NCBI GenBank assembly: GCA_001600875.1 | Contig: BCLD01000011.1 | Coordinates: forward strand, 248,001 to 312,000 | Source of the DNA: Solicoccozyma terricola | Taxonomy: Eukaryota > Basidiomycota > Tremellomycetes > Filobasidiales > Piskurozymaceae | Reading direction: 5' to 3' | DNA length: 64,000 nt | Part shown: piece after piece, positions 1 to 11,467 of the stretch | Layout of the letters: each line of letters begins with the position of its first letter | Position numbering within the stretch: the stretch's first letter is position 1 | Position numbers and translations under genes: made by a program | Notes under the pieces: generated by a model | The model's input: only the letters and a program-made list of their open reading frames with translations | Told to the model about the DNA's origin: nothing | Database searches by the model: none

Positions 1-1505
1 GGCCTGAAGGCAACGGGGGCGGGTCTCGCGCATCGACGTACCAAAGTCACCTTGATACCACACGGTCTTGCCTGGATAGTGATTGAAGTAGGTGTCTTTG
101 AGCTTGGAATCTTCTGCATCATCTCCAAGCAGCGCGATAGGCATGTTGGGGAACGGCTTGGTGATCACCATGTCCCCTTCTTCCCCGACGGCGACCGGTC
201 TCGCGTCATCGTTCCAGCTTTCCAAGGCGATACCAAGCAGAGGGCACTGGATTAGTCCGGCATAAACGGGGAGAACGGGGCAACCGCCGACGAAACCGCC
301 GCAGATATCGGTGCCACCGGACGCGTTGTTGATGTAGACGTCCCTTATGGAGTGTTTGATGTACGTGTATAACTCGGCTTTGAGAGGAGCTCCGGCGCTA
401 GCAATGGACCTGAGTGATTTAAGGCAGTGCGTTTTCCTGGGGATGTGACCTTGAGAGTAGATGAGCTGCAGATATCGTGGGCCCAGAGAGAATAACGAGA
501 CGCTGTTTGCCGGGCAATATACAGGGCGTCAAGGTGCGAACACAATGGGGGGAAAATCGGACACCTACTTGAAAGCATCAACCATGTCAAACATGGCGAG
601 ACTATGCGGGAAGAAAGGATTTCCATCGTATGTAATGACGCACATCCCCATGGAAAGATGATTGACCATCGAATTCCTACGGGAATGTTGTTGGAATCAT
701 TCAGCACGGTCACAACACTGAAAGCGTGCGAGGACGAAAAGGGGAGGAAGGAATGGAAGGGATGGAGGCTTACCACATCATCCAACCCGTCGTCGTGATC
801 TGCAAAATTGTATCTCCCGCTTTACAATTCGAATGTAAAAATCCATACTGTTTAGCAGATAGCACCATCCCTCCTTGGTTGTGAATGATCGCTTTGGGTG
901 CTCCAGCTGTCCGACACCGGAAAGGAACGAAGCGACGGGAGATTCAGACTATGATGGGTTTAGATTACGAGCGTTTCCACGTCGTACTCACTCGTTCCGC
1001 TAGAGAATAAGACCCACAGTGGGTCTGCCGCCGACCCTCTATGAAAGCTAATCTCCGTAGCGCTTTTATCAAGGAACCGTGGGTACGGAATTACCTCCAC
1101 ACCGACTGTGTTTGAAAACTCATCGAACACATGCCCTCTTGGATACCGATCCTTCTCAAGTTGTCCAACAACGACCACGTACTTCAATCCAACAGTCGCT
1201 AACTTAGGAGCGATTACAGCGAGTTTGGGGAGGACGGGTAGGTCTTTACCTTGGAATCGGAACTTGTCGGTGGATAGAAGGACGGTCGGTTTAAACTGAT
1301 GTTCTCAAGAGCGTGGGACACGGCGAGGATCGCGCGAGGCATCAGCGAGACGTAAAGAAACTTGTAACGATAAGCCCAACATACCTGCATAAACCTCTCC
1401 AAGATAGCTGATTCGCCCAACTCTGGTGAAGTAGAGCTCCAAATGGCTCCAATCGATGACGTAGCCAAGACCATGATGATAGCCTCTGCGTCGGGGCGGG
1501 GGCCG

Positions 1506-1540
<35 letters not shown>

Positions 1541-2203
1541 CGAGTGTCACAGATCGTTAGAATTCAGATGGGCCTTCGGAGGCTTCAGGATGACATGGAA
1601 ACCGATTACTAACCCGCATTATTGGGTATGATGGCCGCCACTCGATCACCTGCAGATAAACCCATCTTCTTCAAGGCGCTTGCAGCCTGAGCCACTTCGG
1701 TATACAATTCCGCGTATGTCAACTGTCTAATGAAGCTGGTTGCCAACCTCTCGCCGGCTGTGGGTAATTGTTGACCCTCCATGAGACTAACGACTGCTAG
1801 CTGGGTAGAGGATCGGGCGTGTGGGTGGGCTAAGAGCATGTTCTCGGCCCAGTTGAGACGCGTGGTCCCGAATCGATTACGGGTCGTTGACATGGGACTC
1901 CATGCATCGAAGAGCTGATGGGTAGATAAGAATGAGCTCGTTGTTCTACCTCATAGAGTCCTCACAAATATCGCTCACCGGAGTCGATCCTCTCTCACCA
2001 ATGACACCTCCAAACTCCCACAAAGCTGTCCAAAACGTATTATTGTTCTCAGCCGACAAGACGACCCACGCGTGTAGACTCCAGTAATCCGTAGGCTTGA
2101 AATCAGTGCCCTGACGTTGATTGAGGTATCGACGGAACGCATCGTAGCCAGACTCTCGCACGTATTGGGGCGTGGGTGTCCAGTGAGGTCTGGGTGGTGA
2201 CAT
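1..2203 (-). CDS. Acetoacetyl-CoA synthetase (acetoacetate-CoA ligase), 3' end cut by window
   Basis: ATP-dependent ligase that converts acetoacetate and CoA to acetoacetyl-CoA. Adenylate-forming (ANL) superfamily. Reading leftward from ATG 2203, the N-terminal part has the family pattern Y-W-S-L-H-A-W-V with F-W-x-A-L-W-E-F. Next come L-N-W-A-E-N-M-L (about 1840), the AMP-binding loop L-F-S-S-G-T-S / G-A-P-K-A-I split by an intron near 905-965, then T-T-T-G-W-M-M-W (about 795). The segment G-G-T-D-I-C-G-G-F-V-G-G (about 270-310) and the following A-L-E-S-W-N are diagnostic of acetoacetyl-CoA synthetase rather than acetyl-CoA synthetase. At least five introns are present. The one at 1486-1613 carries 34 C (sense). 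The gene leaves the window at base 1, so its C-terminal lysine motif is not visible. It is head-to-head with the C2H2 regulator. Its presence beside ring-cleavage genes suggests acetoacetate is a pathway product. Confidence 0.9.
1486..1613 (-). repeat. Intron of acetoacetyl-CoA synthetase containing a 34-base poly-C tract (sense)
   Basis: On the plus strand 1507-1540 is pure G. Read on the gene strand this is 34 C inside an intron with donor gttagt (at 1613-1608) and acceptor gacgcag (ending 1486). Splicing restores P-N-N-A-E-A-I-I-M-V-L-A, which matches the enzyme family, so the tract does not break the gene. Confidence 0.8.
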
Positions 2204-2504
2204 TGTTTGATGCGATGAAGGTGGGCCTCGTCGAGCGTCATGAACGAGCCTCTTGCAGAAAGAAATGGCCATGGTTATAAACCAGCCAGTGTGGGGCTCC
2301 TGTGGGACGAATGTCGGATCCGTCGGATCCGGCCGGTTACATGTCTCGGAATACAATTCCCGGCGTGGGACGGCAGGTTCCGTGGGTCGGGGTCACGTGA
2401 CACCTCCGATCTCCCGAAATCGCCGGCGCATCCGTGCCAACCAACTGTGGTCAGTGGTCATCCTAGTAACCGACGTCTCCCAGCTACAAGGTGTGGTGAC
2501 CATC
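2204..2504. promoter_or_regulatory. Divergent promoter between acetoacetyl-CoA synthetase and C2H2 regulator
   Basis: This 301-bp region separates two ATGs pointing away from each other. It contains TGTGGGACGA at 2301-2310 and GTGGGACGG at 2365-2373. These match the motif repeated upstream of the monooxygenase, dioxygenase and FAH genes. A perfect palindrome GTCACGTGAC (E-box core CACGTG) lies at 2392-2401. Confidence 0.5.
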
Positions 2505-4274
2505 ATGGACAGCTCGGCTCGTCACCCTCTACCCTCTCGAATCAATACGGTCCCTTCACTCCCTTCGGTCCCACGACGGGGACGTGTCGACAACAAGACT
2601 TGTCCCACTTGCGGCAGGATATTCGCAAAGCCAGCGCACCTCCTTCGACACGTCTCGACGCACGTCGGAGGACGGCCATTCCCGTGCACATCATGCAAAA
2701 GAGCATTCAGCCGAGCGGATGCACTCGCTAGGCATGAACGGACGGTTCACCGCGACAATGACGGTGGTGGTGGAGGAGGGGGAGGAGGAGGAGGAGGAGG
2801 AGGAGGAGGAGGAGGAGGAGCTGGTGGTAGCGACCGTAGGAGGTGTCAATCTGGCCAATCAGATGAAATTTTGCTTGTGGTCCCTCCTTCGGACCACTCT
2901 GATGGCTTACTCGTGCAAGGAACGTCGGCACAAGTGTCCCCCACCAACAACCTCGATCAGGATGCATTTGATGACTACGGCGTCGCAGGCGGCACAGGCG
3001 AGCCTTCGGGGTCAATGGTCGCCGTCGCCGCGAGGCTGCCGGATCTCGCGACCACAGCACAGAGGTCAACATCACCTTCAGAACTAGGACTGCACGCGCC
3101 ATCCTCTCCGATGGCGTCATCGTCGCATGTCTTTGCATCACAAGAATGGACTGGGCCTTCTCGAGAATCGCTTGACGGGCACGCCTTTGGATCCCATTTC
3201 AACGGGCTGGCTGGCTCAGGAGTCACCGCCGCCCCCATCGCCCCCAGCTCCACCTATGCAGCAGCTTCGCCCTTTTCCACCTTGGTCGGTCTCATTTACG
3301 AAGTTGACAATGCATACGATGGGCATATCGACACTCTTCTTGGATCTTGGCTTCATCATGATGGTGTACCCATCATCGATCCAATGGCTGGTGAGTAGGA
3401 TCCCTTCAAGCTCCTTGTATACGTGGTGAGACCCGGCCTAGGTCGACGAGGTAAATTAGTTCTGAAACACCTGCATTCCTCTTCTATATCAGCGCTTCCG
3501 TTATCGGAAACCATGCATGTACGGAACACGTTTCCGTCCGAGGATGTCGACATGAGCACGTTCCAACTGGTGCCATCCTTTCCAACGACAAGCAGCACCA
3601 TGCCGCCGCCTTTCGATCCTTTGTACAGTAGTTCCGGTGACGGTGTGCAAGGGACCGACATTGAGGCGCATAGACCGCTTTCATGGCAAGTCGAACAACC
3701 TGCCAACCTTGGGACGTGCTCTATCCAGCCCGGTGTCGATCCAGATCAGACGGGGATCGGCTCCTGTACCGGTACAGCAGCGACGGTGACGACTGCATCC
3801 ACAACGACGACAAGCGGCGTTGAAACATGGTCTCATCATCAAGAAAATGAGGACGCGCATCGAACGGCGGCCAAGTCGGTCAGAACACCAAAGAAAATTG
3901 TTCACGAGCTCAATTTTGATGCTGCAACCGTGAGTTGTTGGTGTTTCCAAACCACGGCAAGAATCGTACGGCGTGGGTTCTTATCAAAATCCTGCCGCTC
4001 GCCTTCATCCAGCTCCCATCCCGCGACGACGTCATCCCGACCATGAAATACCTCGACGACTGTCTCCACCTCTATTTTGAGGATTTTCATCCTTCCCTGC
4101 CCGTCCTGCACAGGCCGACCTTTAGCATCGAGAGCACTTCCCCGCTACTCCTCTTGAGCACATGTGCCATCGGCTGCATGTACGTGGGCTCGGACCTCGC
4201 CGTAGACCGGGGACGATGGATCTTTGAAAGGCTTCATCACATCATGACGTTGACTGTGAGTCCGGTCTACAAGT

Positions 4275-4322
<48 letters not shown>

Positions 4323-5970
4323 CCCCCCGGTCCTCCCTCTTCCTTTGCCCTCTGCAAGTCCCGCTTTAATGTACAGCGTACTGACATCTTTGCTCGTCGC
4401 TGCGGTCAGTGGGAAAGCAAGATCAATTCAGACAGGGGGGAAGGTGTCCTACTACTGGTCGCGTTACTGGGTCAGACTTTTGCTTTGCTCTCAGGCGATC
4501 ATCGCCACAGGACGATTGCGGACATTTCTCATTCAGCGCTAGTGGTACTCGCTGAAAGGGTGATCGAATCAAAGCTGCTGCAGGAAGATAACGATCTCAC
4601 GTATGACGCTGTCGCCAACTTGGATCGCCAAACACTGCAGTCAAAGTGGAGAGATTGGGCATTCAGGGAAACCTTGAGAAGGTAAATGGATCAACACAGT
4701 GTGCTTCTGGTCCACCATCTGAGGGAGCTGACAATCCGGACCCCCAACCCACACCCCTGGCCCATCTTCAACGATCTAGAGCTTGCCTGGCGTTGATGAT
4801 ACAAGGAGCAGAACTCTCGGTCTCCTCCATGACACTGATTCCGTTGCCGGTGAGCTCCACTCTCAGAAAGCCGTTCTGCGAAGCTCTTTTCGAGGCTGCA
4901 AATCCCGAGGCATGGCGTTTGATTCTGCTACGCATGTCACAAGGCGAGGACATGGATGCTTCTTGTCAACCAACATCGCACCAGCGGTCGTCGACCCACG
5001 ATGTACCGTCGTCTGTCTATCAGGCAACAGCAACGCTCTGCCATACCCTCGTCAGTATTCACACCATGCACAACTTCCAACACAATATGCCGTACATTGG
5101 TGGCGGCGGCGGTAACCAGATATCGTCATTTTACGCCCATATGTCTCTCCTTTCGCAATCATGGGGTATTTTGCCATGTCACAGGAGTCAGCGGACACAC
5201 CAGCCACGTCTTTTGGTTCTCTGGCATTATGGCTGTCTGTTGTTCCTCGCAGAGATGGATGAAATTGGGAAACTCGCCACGGCCGACAGCCGGTCAGATC
5301 CAGAAGCGACCGCCTCGCTCAACGCTTGGTTCGGCACGAGCCAGGCCCGCTTGGCAACTCTTCATTGCGCATATGTCTTGATTCATTCGGCGGAGATCTT
5401 GGACCTCACTCTGCTTGTTCCAAGGTGAGCTTCTTCAAAGCAAGCAGCGTATCCATCGGGCTATGATTCACTCCTGGCAAACGGCGGGGTTCCCACATCC
5501 AGGGCAATCTTCCACAGCGCGCTGGTGCTGCTATTCTTCCTGGATTCTCGACGCATGCACGACGGCCCATCTCCTCCGCCCTTGATCGTCGATCAAAGTC
5601 TCAACATGGACTGGCCGCTCCTGGCTCAGGTCTGCTCCAACATGCAAGGGATGGTACACGGTAGTGATCCGGCAGCTTGCTCGCCAAGATATCAATCGCC
5701 TTCCGCGATAGACTATGTAACAGACGCCAGTTTCGGCTTTGGCATCCAAAACTTCACGGAAGGAAAAGATTCTCTGCTGGACAGCACTCGGTGAGGAATC
5801 TATTGTCACCGTTTTAGGCATCGGGACCATTCGTCTCACCACTGGTTACCCCAAAACACAGGTTGCTTTCGAGGGTCACCCGTTTACTCCGGCGGACTAC
5901 GCCATGGGGAATAGGAGTCGTCTTGGCTGATGTCCTTTCTTCAATGTCATCTCAAGGCGAACGGAAATGA
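2505..5970 (+). CDS. C2H2 zinc-finger transcription factor with fungal-specific TF domain
   Basis: Likely pathway-specific nuclear regulator. Starting at ATG 2505, two adjacent C2H2 fingers are visible (about 2597-2742): C-x2-C-x12-H-x3-H and C-x2-C-x12-H-x4-H. A glycine run encoded by GGA/GGT repeats (2761-2825) follows. After a serine/threonine-rich middle, the protein resumes with a fungal_trans-type region: Y-L-D-D-C-L-H-L-Y-F-E-D-F-H-P-S-L-P-V-L-H-R (split across about 4045-4120). It ends with a helix-rich C terminus, L-L-R-R-T-T-P-W-G-I-G-V-V-L-A-D-V-L. I count at least five introns. One (4256-4409) contains 45 C. The last intron (about 5790-5860) places the stop at 5968-5970. Some middle exons (3370-3460, 3930-3965) are uncertain. 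The gene is divergent from acetoacetyl-CoA synthetase and next to catabolic genes that share a repeated promoter motif, so it is the natural candidate to bind that motif. Confidence 0.82.
2761..2825 (+). repeat. GGA/GGT trinucleotide repeat encoding polyglycine
   Basis: An imperfect then near-perfect GGA repeat directly follows the second zinc finger and encodes about 18 consecutive glycines. It is in frame with both fingers. Length polymorphism is expected. Confidence 0.85.
4256..4409 (+). repeat. Intron with 45-base poly-C tract
   Basis: Donor gtgagt at 4256 and acceptor gtcag ending 4409. Pure C at 4276-4320, then more C-rich sequence. Splicing joins H-I-M-T-L-T to W-E-S-K-I-N-S-D in phase 0, keeping the regulator's middle domain open. 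Confidence 0.75.
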
Positions 5971-6212
5971 ATACATACACCGGTTGCCTCTGCGCGGCTT
6001 GGATGTTCGAGGACTGTTCGCTCTCAGACCAGCCACGAGCTAGTAATTCGCGAGTCGGTTTCGACGTTGTAAATATTTTAGTCCTGTCATGCTGACACGC
6101 ATTCCAGCAATCGAACCCACGTGAGTCGTGTGCATGTTCCAATATCCGCACCAACGCTTTTTTGCCTAGAAAAAGTGTAGGTATATCTTTGCACTACTAC
6201 AGAATAAGACTG

Positions 6213-8116
6213 CTATTTACACTCAGTCTTGCCACCAACTCCTAAGGCGCTGATGAGTTCGATCAGCAACTTTTCGAGCGCTTGACCATCCTTTGCGAAA
6301 CCATAAACAAATGCGTCTGGCCGGACAAGAGTATAGGCGCTGTCGCCATGTCGAGAAAACCATTCTGCATAGTCGCCCTCCGTATCCACCTCCTTGTTGA
6401 CTCGAGTGATAGTCGCCTTGAGGCTCACGAGCAATTCTTTCGAATGTTCAGTGACCTGGGAGTCCTTGGAAAAATCCAACAAGTCCCAACGATACTCTTC
6501 ATGGTCACACTCGTGTTGATAATTTGGCCTGAGCTTCCCAGCTCGCAGCATCGAGCCCCCACCGTGATTCGACTCGTCGAAGAAACCACCTGCAACGAGC
6601 GGCAACTCGAAGTGGGCCTGCGCAGTTCCATTCGAAGCCTTGTATGCTTGACGCATCTTATCATGCTATTACAGAAAAGCGGAGACAGACGTCAGGATGG
6701 AGGTTGATGCAGAACATCCTGGTCCACCTCTTTCAGTGACAACTTACCATGAATTTGGCAATCACCGGGTCAGTCTCACAAATTGGTTGGCCAAGTGCAA
6801 TCGACCGTTCCATGACAAAGTCGACGTGTGCTCTGCGTTCCAAGTTGTACGACCTCATGATATCCCGTCCAGCCCCGGCGCCAAGAATCAAGCCCAATCT
6901 CCATGCGAGGCCGGCAGCGTCCCGAATACCGGAATTCAAGCCTTGACCGCTGAAGGGTGGGAGTTGATGTGCGCTGCAATGTATACCATTGTTCAGCCAC
7001 TGTGCACGCAGCGGCGAAAAATCAGACTCACGCATCTCCCAAGATGGCAACTTGACCTTGATTCCAGTAAGTTTCAGCTCTGGATGGCGGAAATAGCTCA
7101 TTGTCAGCCGAAGGGACTTGAAGGAAAGTAGACAAGCGGGAACTCACTGAAGCGAGCGGAACCGGTACACGACAGCCCTTTCGATCTCGCAATTGGAAGG
7201 GTCAAGTCCGTGCTCATCCAGTCGACTCCAAACAGCCTTGGGTTCACAGAGCTCTTCTTCGGTCTCGTTGGGAAGTCGCATGAATTCGAATCTGAAGCGT
7301 CGAGGGCCACTCGCCACCATTGTCATCGGCCGTACAGGATCACAGAGCTGCATCCAGGGCCAGTTGGAGGAGTCCGATGTGGGAAGCTGGAAGAAGAAAA
7401 GATTGCTCTTGATCAGTCCAAGTCTTTCGTACGCTGCCGATCTTGCCGCAACGTGGATGCCTCACCGTATCGATGATAAGCCAATCAAAGCAAAGACCGT
7501 AATCCTTTTGCGCGATCCCAGCCAACTTTCGGATCGTACTTTTTGCGCCGTCCGCCCCGATGAGCCACTTGGCTTGCACCTCAAGTTTGGGGTTGTAAGG
7601 ATTCTTGCCCTTGTAGCTGTCGAAACAGACCCGGACCACCTCACGCCCGTCCTGAAGCCTGTGCTCGTCGTAAGATTGGACTTCCCAGTGGCGGAAGATT
7701 GGGATTCCGGAACTCTCGCAGCGGAGTGAGACCGCGCTCTCAAAGATCGGTTGGCAAAAAGGGCTGGCACTCGGGCGCCCTGAAGGGCCCAGTTGTCCTA
7801 TGTCGAACCGTGCCAGAGGCTCCATGTCCGCATCCCGCCAACAAATCTCTTGAATCTTGGCCGAACCCGGTTTGACGAGCCGCTGAATTTCAGGACCAAG
7901 GCCAGCGGCAACGCATGTGCGCAGGGAGTCATCCGAGAGCACGACGGCTCGCGGCAACGGGTATACAGCACCTTGACGCTCGTAGATCTGCACATCGATG
8001 CCTTGTTTTTTGAGCAGGAGTGCTGTTACCATGCCGACGATGCCTGCGCCGACTATGCAAACATCGCATTGACGTTTCAAGGTGGCAAATTCGGGAGCTC
8101 CGTTGATGACGGCCAT
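6213..8116 (-). CDS. FAD-dependent aromatic hydroxylase (MhpA / phenol-hydroxylase-like)
   Basis: Flavoprotein monooxygenase of the p-hydroxybenzoate hydroxylase fold, adding a hydroxyl group to a phenolic ring using NAD(P)H and O2. Start chosen at ATG 8116, close to the fold's beginning. The N terminus has the dinucleotide loop V-G-A-G-I-V-G and an acidic end Y-E-R. The D-G motif appears as I-G-A-D-G-A-K-S-T-I-R. After removing the intron near 6975-7032, the flavin-binding GD motif reads GDAAHQLPPFSGQGLNSG, which is canonical. The C terminus has a thioredoxin-like tail typical of this subgroup. At least four introns; stop at 6213-6215. Nearest relatives by motif are 3-(3-hydroxyphenyl)propionate and resorcinol/orcinol-type hydroxylases; the substrate cannot be read from sequence. 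The upstream region (8117-8648) contains four copies of the cluster motif. The adjacent ring-cleavage gene suggests the product is a catechol. Confidence 0.88.
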
Positions 8117-8648
8117 ACTTCTTGGTATTGTTGAGACGATTGCCCGCACCTGAACATAGTGGGAGCCCGAAGGAGACTATTTATCTTATCCAGAGCCCAA
8201 TTCCATTCTATCTCATTCGAGCTAATCCCCCCCCCGTCCCACTTTGAGGAGACGCTTTGAGGGGGCCCACAATACAACATGGCAGCCTACCCGGGTTGTA
8301 AACTGTGGGACGATGGCGCGTCTCTTTCCGGTCGCCATTCCACAGCCGTCAAAATGTGCAGCCGGAGAAACGTCTCTTGTGGGACGATAAGTTGTAGCCG
8401 TGACCTCTTTGGAAATCATTTCCTGAAAGCGCGGGAGACCAGAATGACAGCTATCGCCGTTGAAGCAGGATCCCACAGAGAACCACTTTCTCAACGGAAG
8501 AGAACAGATCGGCTGTTCCGAATGCGTTTCTCGAAGGACTTCCCGTGACACCGGGAAGTGGTTGCAATTTTGGCCATATCACATCATATCATAAAAACGA
8601 CACTGGCTATACGGAGAACAGGGTGCACACTTTGCTATCACGGGCGAA
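8117..8648. promoter_or_regulatory. Promoter of the aromatic hydroxylase with cluster motif copies
   Basis: No gene in this 532-bp stretch. It contains TGTGGGACGA at 8304-8313 and 8378-8387, GTCCCAC at 8236-8242, and TCCCACA at 8471-8477. A C9 run is at 8227-8235. The stretch is also the downstream flank of the dioxygenase gene. Confidence 0.5.
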
Positions 8649-9936
8649 CTATCCCACAAAAACCGTCTCCGAAGATTTAAAAAAGGCGGGCTCGAAGTTT
8701 GGCCCCCAGACCGAGAGGTGCTCCTCGAGTGGAAGGCCCAGCTGAATAGGATGTCTGCCCACGGGTGTGTCCTCGTTGACGACATCCCCATCGGCGTAAT
8801 GCTCGACGTTGAAGCCGTCGCCGCTTTGGTGCCAGTAGTCAAAGATTTGGCTGCCAAGAATGTGGCGACCAACGCCCCACGCAAGCTCGTAGCCTTTTTT
8901 GAGAAGGTTTTTATGAGCGAGGAACTGTGCGAGTCATTTTGCTACCAGTAAACGCGAGAGATTCGGAAGAACGAACGGCTGTGTCTCACCTCTTGGTCCA
9001 CGTCAAAGACTTCGAAAGCAGCGTGGTGAATCGTCGGCTTAATTGAGCTAGGATCAGGACTAGTCTGGAGGAATAGAGTGTCTGCAGACAAAGGAGAGTT
9101 GAGAGCGTTAAATATATTCTCTACTGGGCCGTGAGCCTTCGTTGAAAACGCACGGTGGTCTACCCATTCCTTTCCGCGGTCCAGGTGCAAGAATGCGCCG
9201 ACCTCGGGTCCATTCGCTCCAAGCGTAAACACATCGCTGGGCCTAAAATTGAAGTTATTGACGTAGAATGCGGCCGCCCTGTCAAGTAAGTATGTTGAGT
9301 CTGTCAGCAGTGAGCTATGGAGGCAACGTTTGCCCCGGTACACCTACGTCTGATAATTTGGGACATTCAGCACGTAGTGACCTAGCTTGTGAACAGGGAC
9401 GATGGCTTTCGGATCGAACCGCTGGAAAACACCTGGAGGTCTAGCCTTCTTCTCGACCTCAACGATGCCCAGATTGGTAGGCTTGGTGGCGTTCCGAGGA
9501 ACGACAGGTTCGGCCAGTTCTTGACCCCAGATGACGTGGAACGGGATGCCGTAGGGGTCCACTATCGTCACTCCGAGACCTCCTCCGGGGCTGTCCAGTT
9601 GCCGAATAGGCGATGCTCCCTACAATACGCTGCCTGATTAGCCAAACCTTCTGATTCAACCTTGCCGAAACTAACCTTAAGGTTGGCAGCTTTTTCCAGC
9701 TCTTCTTTGCTTTCCGCTTCGAAGGTAGCGCCTTTGAAGAGGGCTTTACCATCAACGGCTTTCTCTGCTACATAGATGAAGGGCAGGTCACCGTAGCCCT
9801 TCCAGAAGTGCTTGTCTCCAACTTGGGCAACTTCGGTCAATCCGAAATCTTGCAGAAACTGACGTGTCTTGTCAATGTCTGCATGAGAGTAGTGAACATG
9901 AGCGATGCGCTTGAGGATCACACGGGGGTCTGCCAT
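8649..9936 (-). CDS. Type I extradiol ring-cleavage dioxygenase (VOC/glyoxalase superfamily)
   Basis: Non-heme Fe(II) enzyme that opens a catechol ring next to the hydroxyls (meta cleavage). Start ATG 9934-9936. After splicing the intron near 9611-9670, the frame reads from the N-terminal vicinal-oxygen-chelate domain (R-I-A-H-V-H-Y-S-H-A-D) into G-V-T-I-V-D-P-Y-G-I-P-F-H-V-I-W-G. The C-terminal domain carries the expected metal ligands: His in L-G-H-Y-V-L-N-V (about 9376), His in I-H-H-A-A-F-E-V (about 9025), and Glu in F-N-V-E-H-Y-A-D-G-D (about 8800). Two further introns (about 9290-9350 and 8925-8990) keep the frame open to the stop at 8649-8651. The length is normal for two-domain extradiol dioxygenases. 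It diverges from the FAH-family gene across a 398-bp promoter and shares motif copies with the hydroxylase. Confidence 0.88.
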
Positions 9937-10334
9937 GTTGGTGGTATGTTTTGGGGCGGAAAGATAGTCTGACGGTGGTGCCCAACATCCTGCAACGCTA
10001 GTCAATATCACACCCACCTTATACCTTGCGGGCGTCTACGCAATGCCACAGAACCAGCAAAGAAGAGCCGGCTATTCAGTCCAAGCAGGAACTTCCTCCG
10101 CCTCCCTCTTTCCGTCCCACACTTCCTTCCGTCCCACAGCTTTCAGCGTTCACTTGTCTGTCGTCCCACATCGGACGCGCCCCACACTATTTCCCACAAC
10201 CGTGGGCGAGAAGCGACCGGCTCTGCTGTTGTCAGTGGCATCGGACGAGATATAAGGAGCAGATATTTAGCGCAGGAGTGAAGTTCCATATCTGCGCACT
10301 TCAGCTCAAAGTGTTCAAGCAGCGTCTCATAATC
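9937..10334. promoter_or_regulatory. Divergent promoter of dioxygenase and FAH-family hydrolase
   Basis: Three GTCCCACA copies at 10114-10121, 10131-10138 and 10163-10170 lie within 60 bp, followed by TCCCACA at 10192-10198. Read on the other strand these are TGTGGGAC, extending to TGTGGGACGA or TGTGGGACGG. This is the densest cluster of the motif in the window. Confidence 0.6.
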
Positions 10335-11467
10335 ATGCCGTCTGCCACTAGAAACTGGTCGAGGCTCGCGCGTTTCATCGCAAAAGAAGACGGCAAAGTC
10401 CATTATGGTCAACCTGTGAACGATCAGGTCGATGTCGGCCTGGCCGTTCACGAAGGAAAGGACGTCCAAGTGTATGACGTACAAGGATCCGATCCCCCGT
10501 TTGACGGGATGGTCAACACAGAAACCAAGCTCACAATCGCAACCGTGAGTAATTCAAATTTGCCTCTTGAGATCCTTGTTTGACGCCAGCGACGAGTTTC
10601 CCCACTTCTCCTCGAATCGCAGCTTCTGTCACCATTGCCAATGGAGGCTGTAGCAGGCTCCATTCGATGCCTGGGCGTCAACTATCGCAAACACGTCGCG
10701 GAGGCTGGCATGAAAATGCCCGTTTTCCCGGTCCTCTTCATGAAACCCGACACTGCACTCGCCGGCCCTGGGGACATCCCCATTCCAAAATTCGTCACCG
10801 AAGACCCAGGAGACGAGGCAGCTGGGTCGGAGCAGCTCGATTACGAAACCGAAATGGCCTTCATCGTCAGTAAAGATGCAAAGAATATCAAGGAGGAAGA
10901 TGCCGAGGAGTATATCCTTGGGTAAGTTAACTCAGCGGCAAACACAGGTCCGCGTACGCGGTTACTGATCATTTGTCGGCGAATCTTTTACCTCTAAGGT
11001 TCACCGGTGCGAACGATATCACTGCCCGCTTCCATCAAGGTCGACAAGCTCAGTGGAATTTTGCGAAGAGCTTTGACAGTTTCTGTCCCATCGGCCCGGT
11101 CCTCGTCAGCTCCGCCACCATCGGAGATCCTCAAGATGTTGACTTCAAGGGAAGTCTAAACGGCGATGTCAAACAGAATGCAAATACTGGGTGAGTACCT
11201 CACCAGCATTGACGATTTTGAAGGATTTCAAATGGATTTACTTTTCTAATCTGAATTCACAGTGATATGATATTCAGCGTCAGCAAAACACTCGCATCCC
11301 TGTCATCCGGTACAACAATCCGGGCTGGTTCCATCATTTTAATGGGGACACCGTCTGGTATCGGATGGTTTTCAAAACCCAAGAGGCTCCTGAGGAACGG
11401 TGATGTTTTCACCGTGTGGCACAGTGGCGGCATTGGAACGCTCGTCAACAGGATTGTTTTCGAGTAG
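10335..11467 (+). CDS. Fumarylacetoacetate-hydrolase-family enzyme (acylpyruvate hydrolase-like)
   Basis: FAH-fold enzymes hydrolyse C-C bonds of diketo acids such as acylpyruvates, or act as hydratases/isomerases in meta-cleavage pathways. ATG 10335 precedes four exons. The core begins I-R-C-L-G-V-N-Y-R-K-H (about 10665-10700). The metal-binding acidic residues are in D-Y-E-T-E-M-A-F-I-V (about 10840-10870) and G-A-N-D-I-T-A-R (about 11007-11030). The C-terminal signature is M-G-T-P-S-G-I-G (about 11343-11366), and the stop is at 11465-11467. Introns have GT/AG ends near 10542-10625, 10922-11000 and 11191-11262. It diverges from the extradiol dioxygenase and shares its promoter motif cluster. 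A role directly after ring cleavage is inferred; exact substrate unknown. Confidence 0.88.

Noticed and set aside
1305..1550. Minus-strand frame with polyproline and plus-strand frame with polyglycine over the G34 tract
   Set aside because: The tract lies in an intron with matched splice sites; removing it restores the acetoacetyl-CoA synthetase sequence.
2584..3141. Alternative plus frame with polyglutamate and minus frame with polyleucine
   Set aside because: Shadows of the GGA repeat that encodes polyglycine in the zinc-finger frame.
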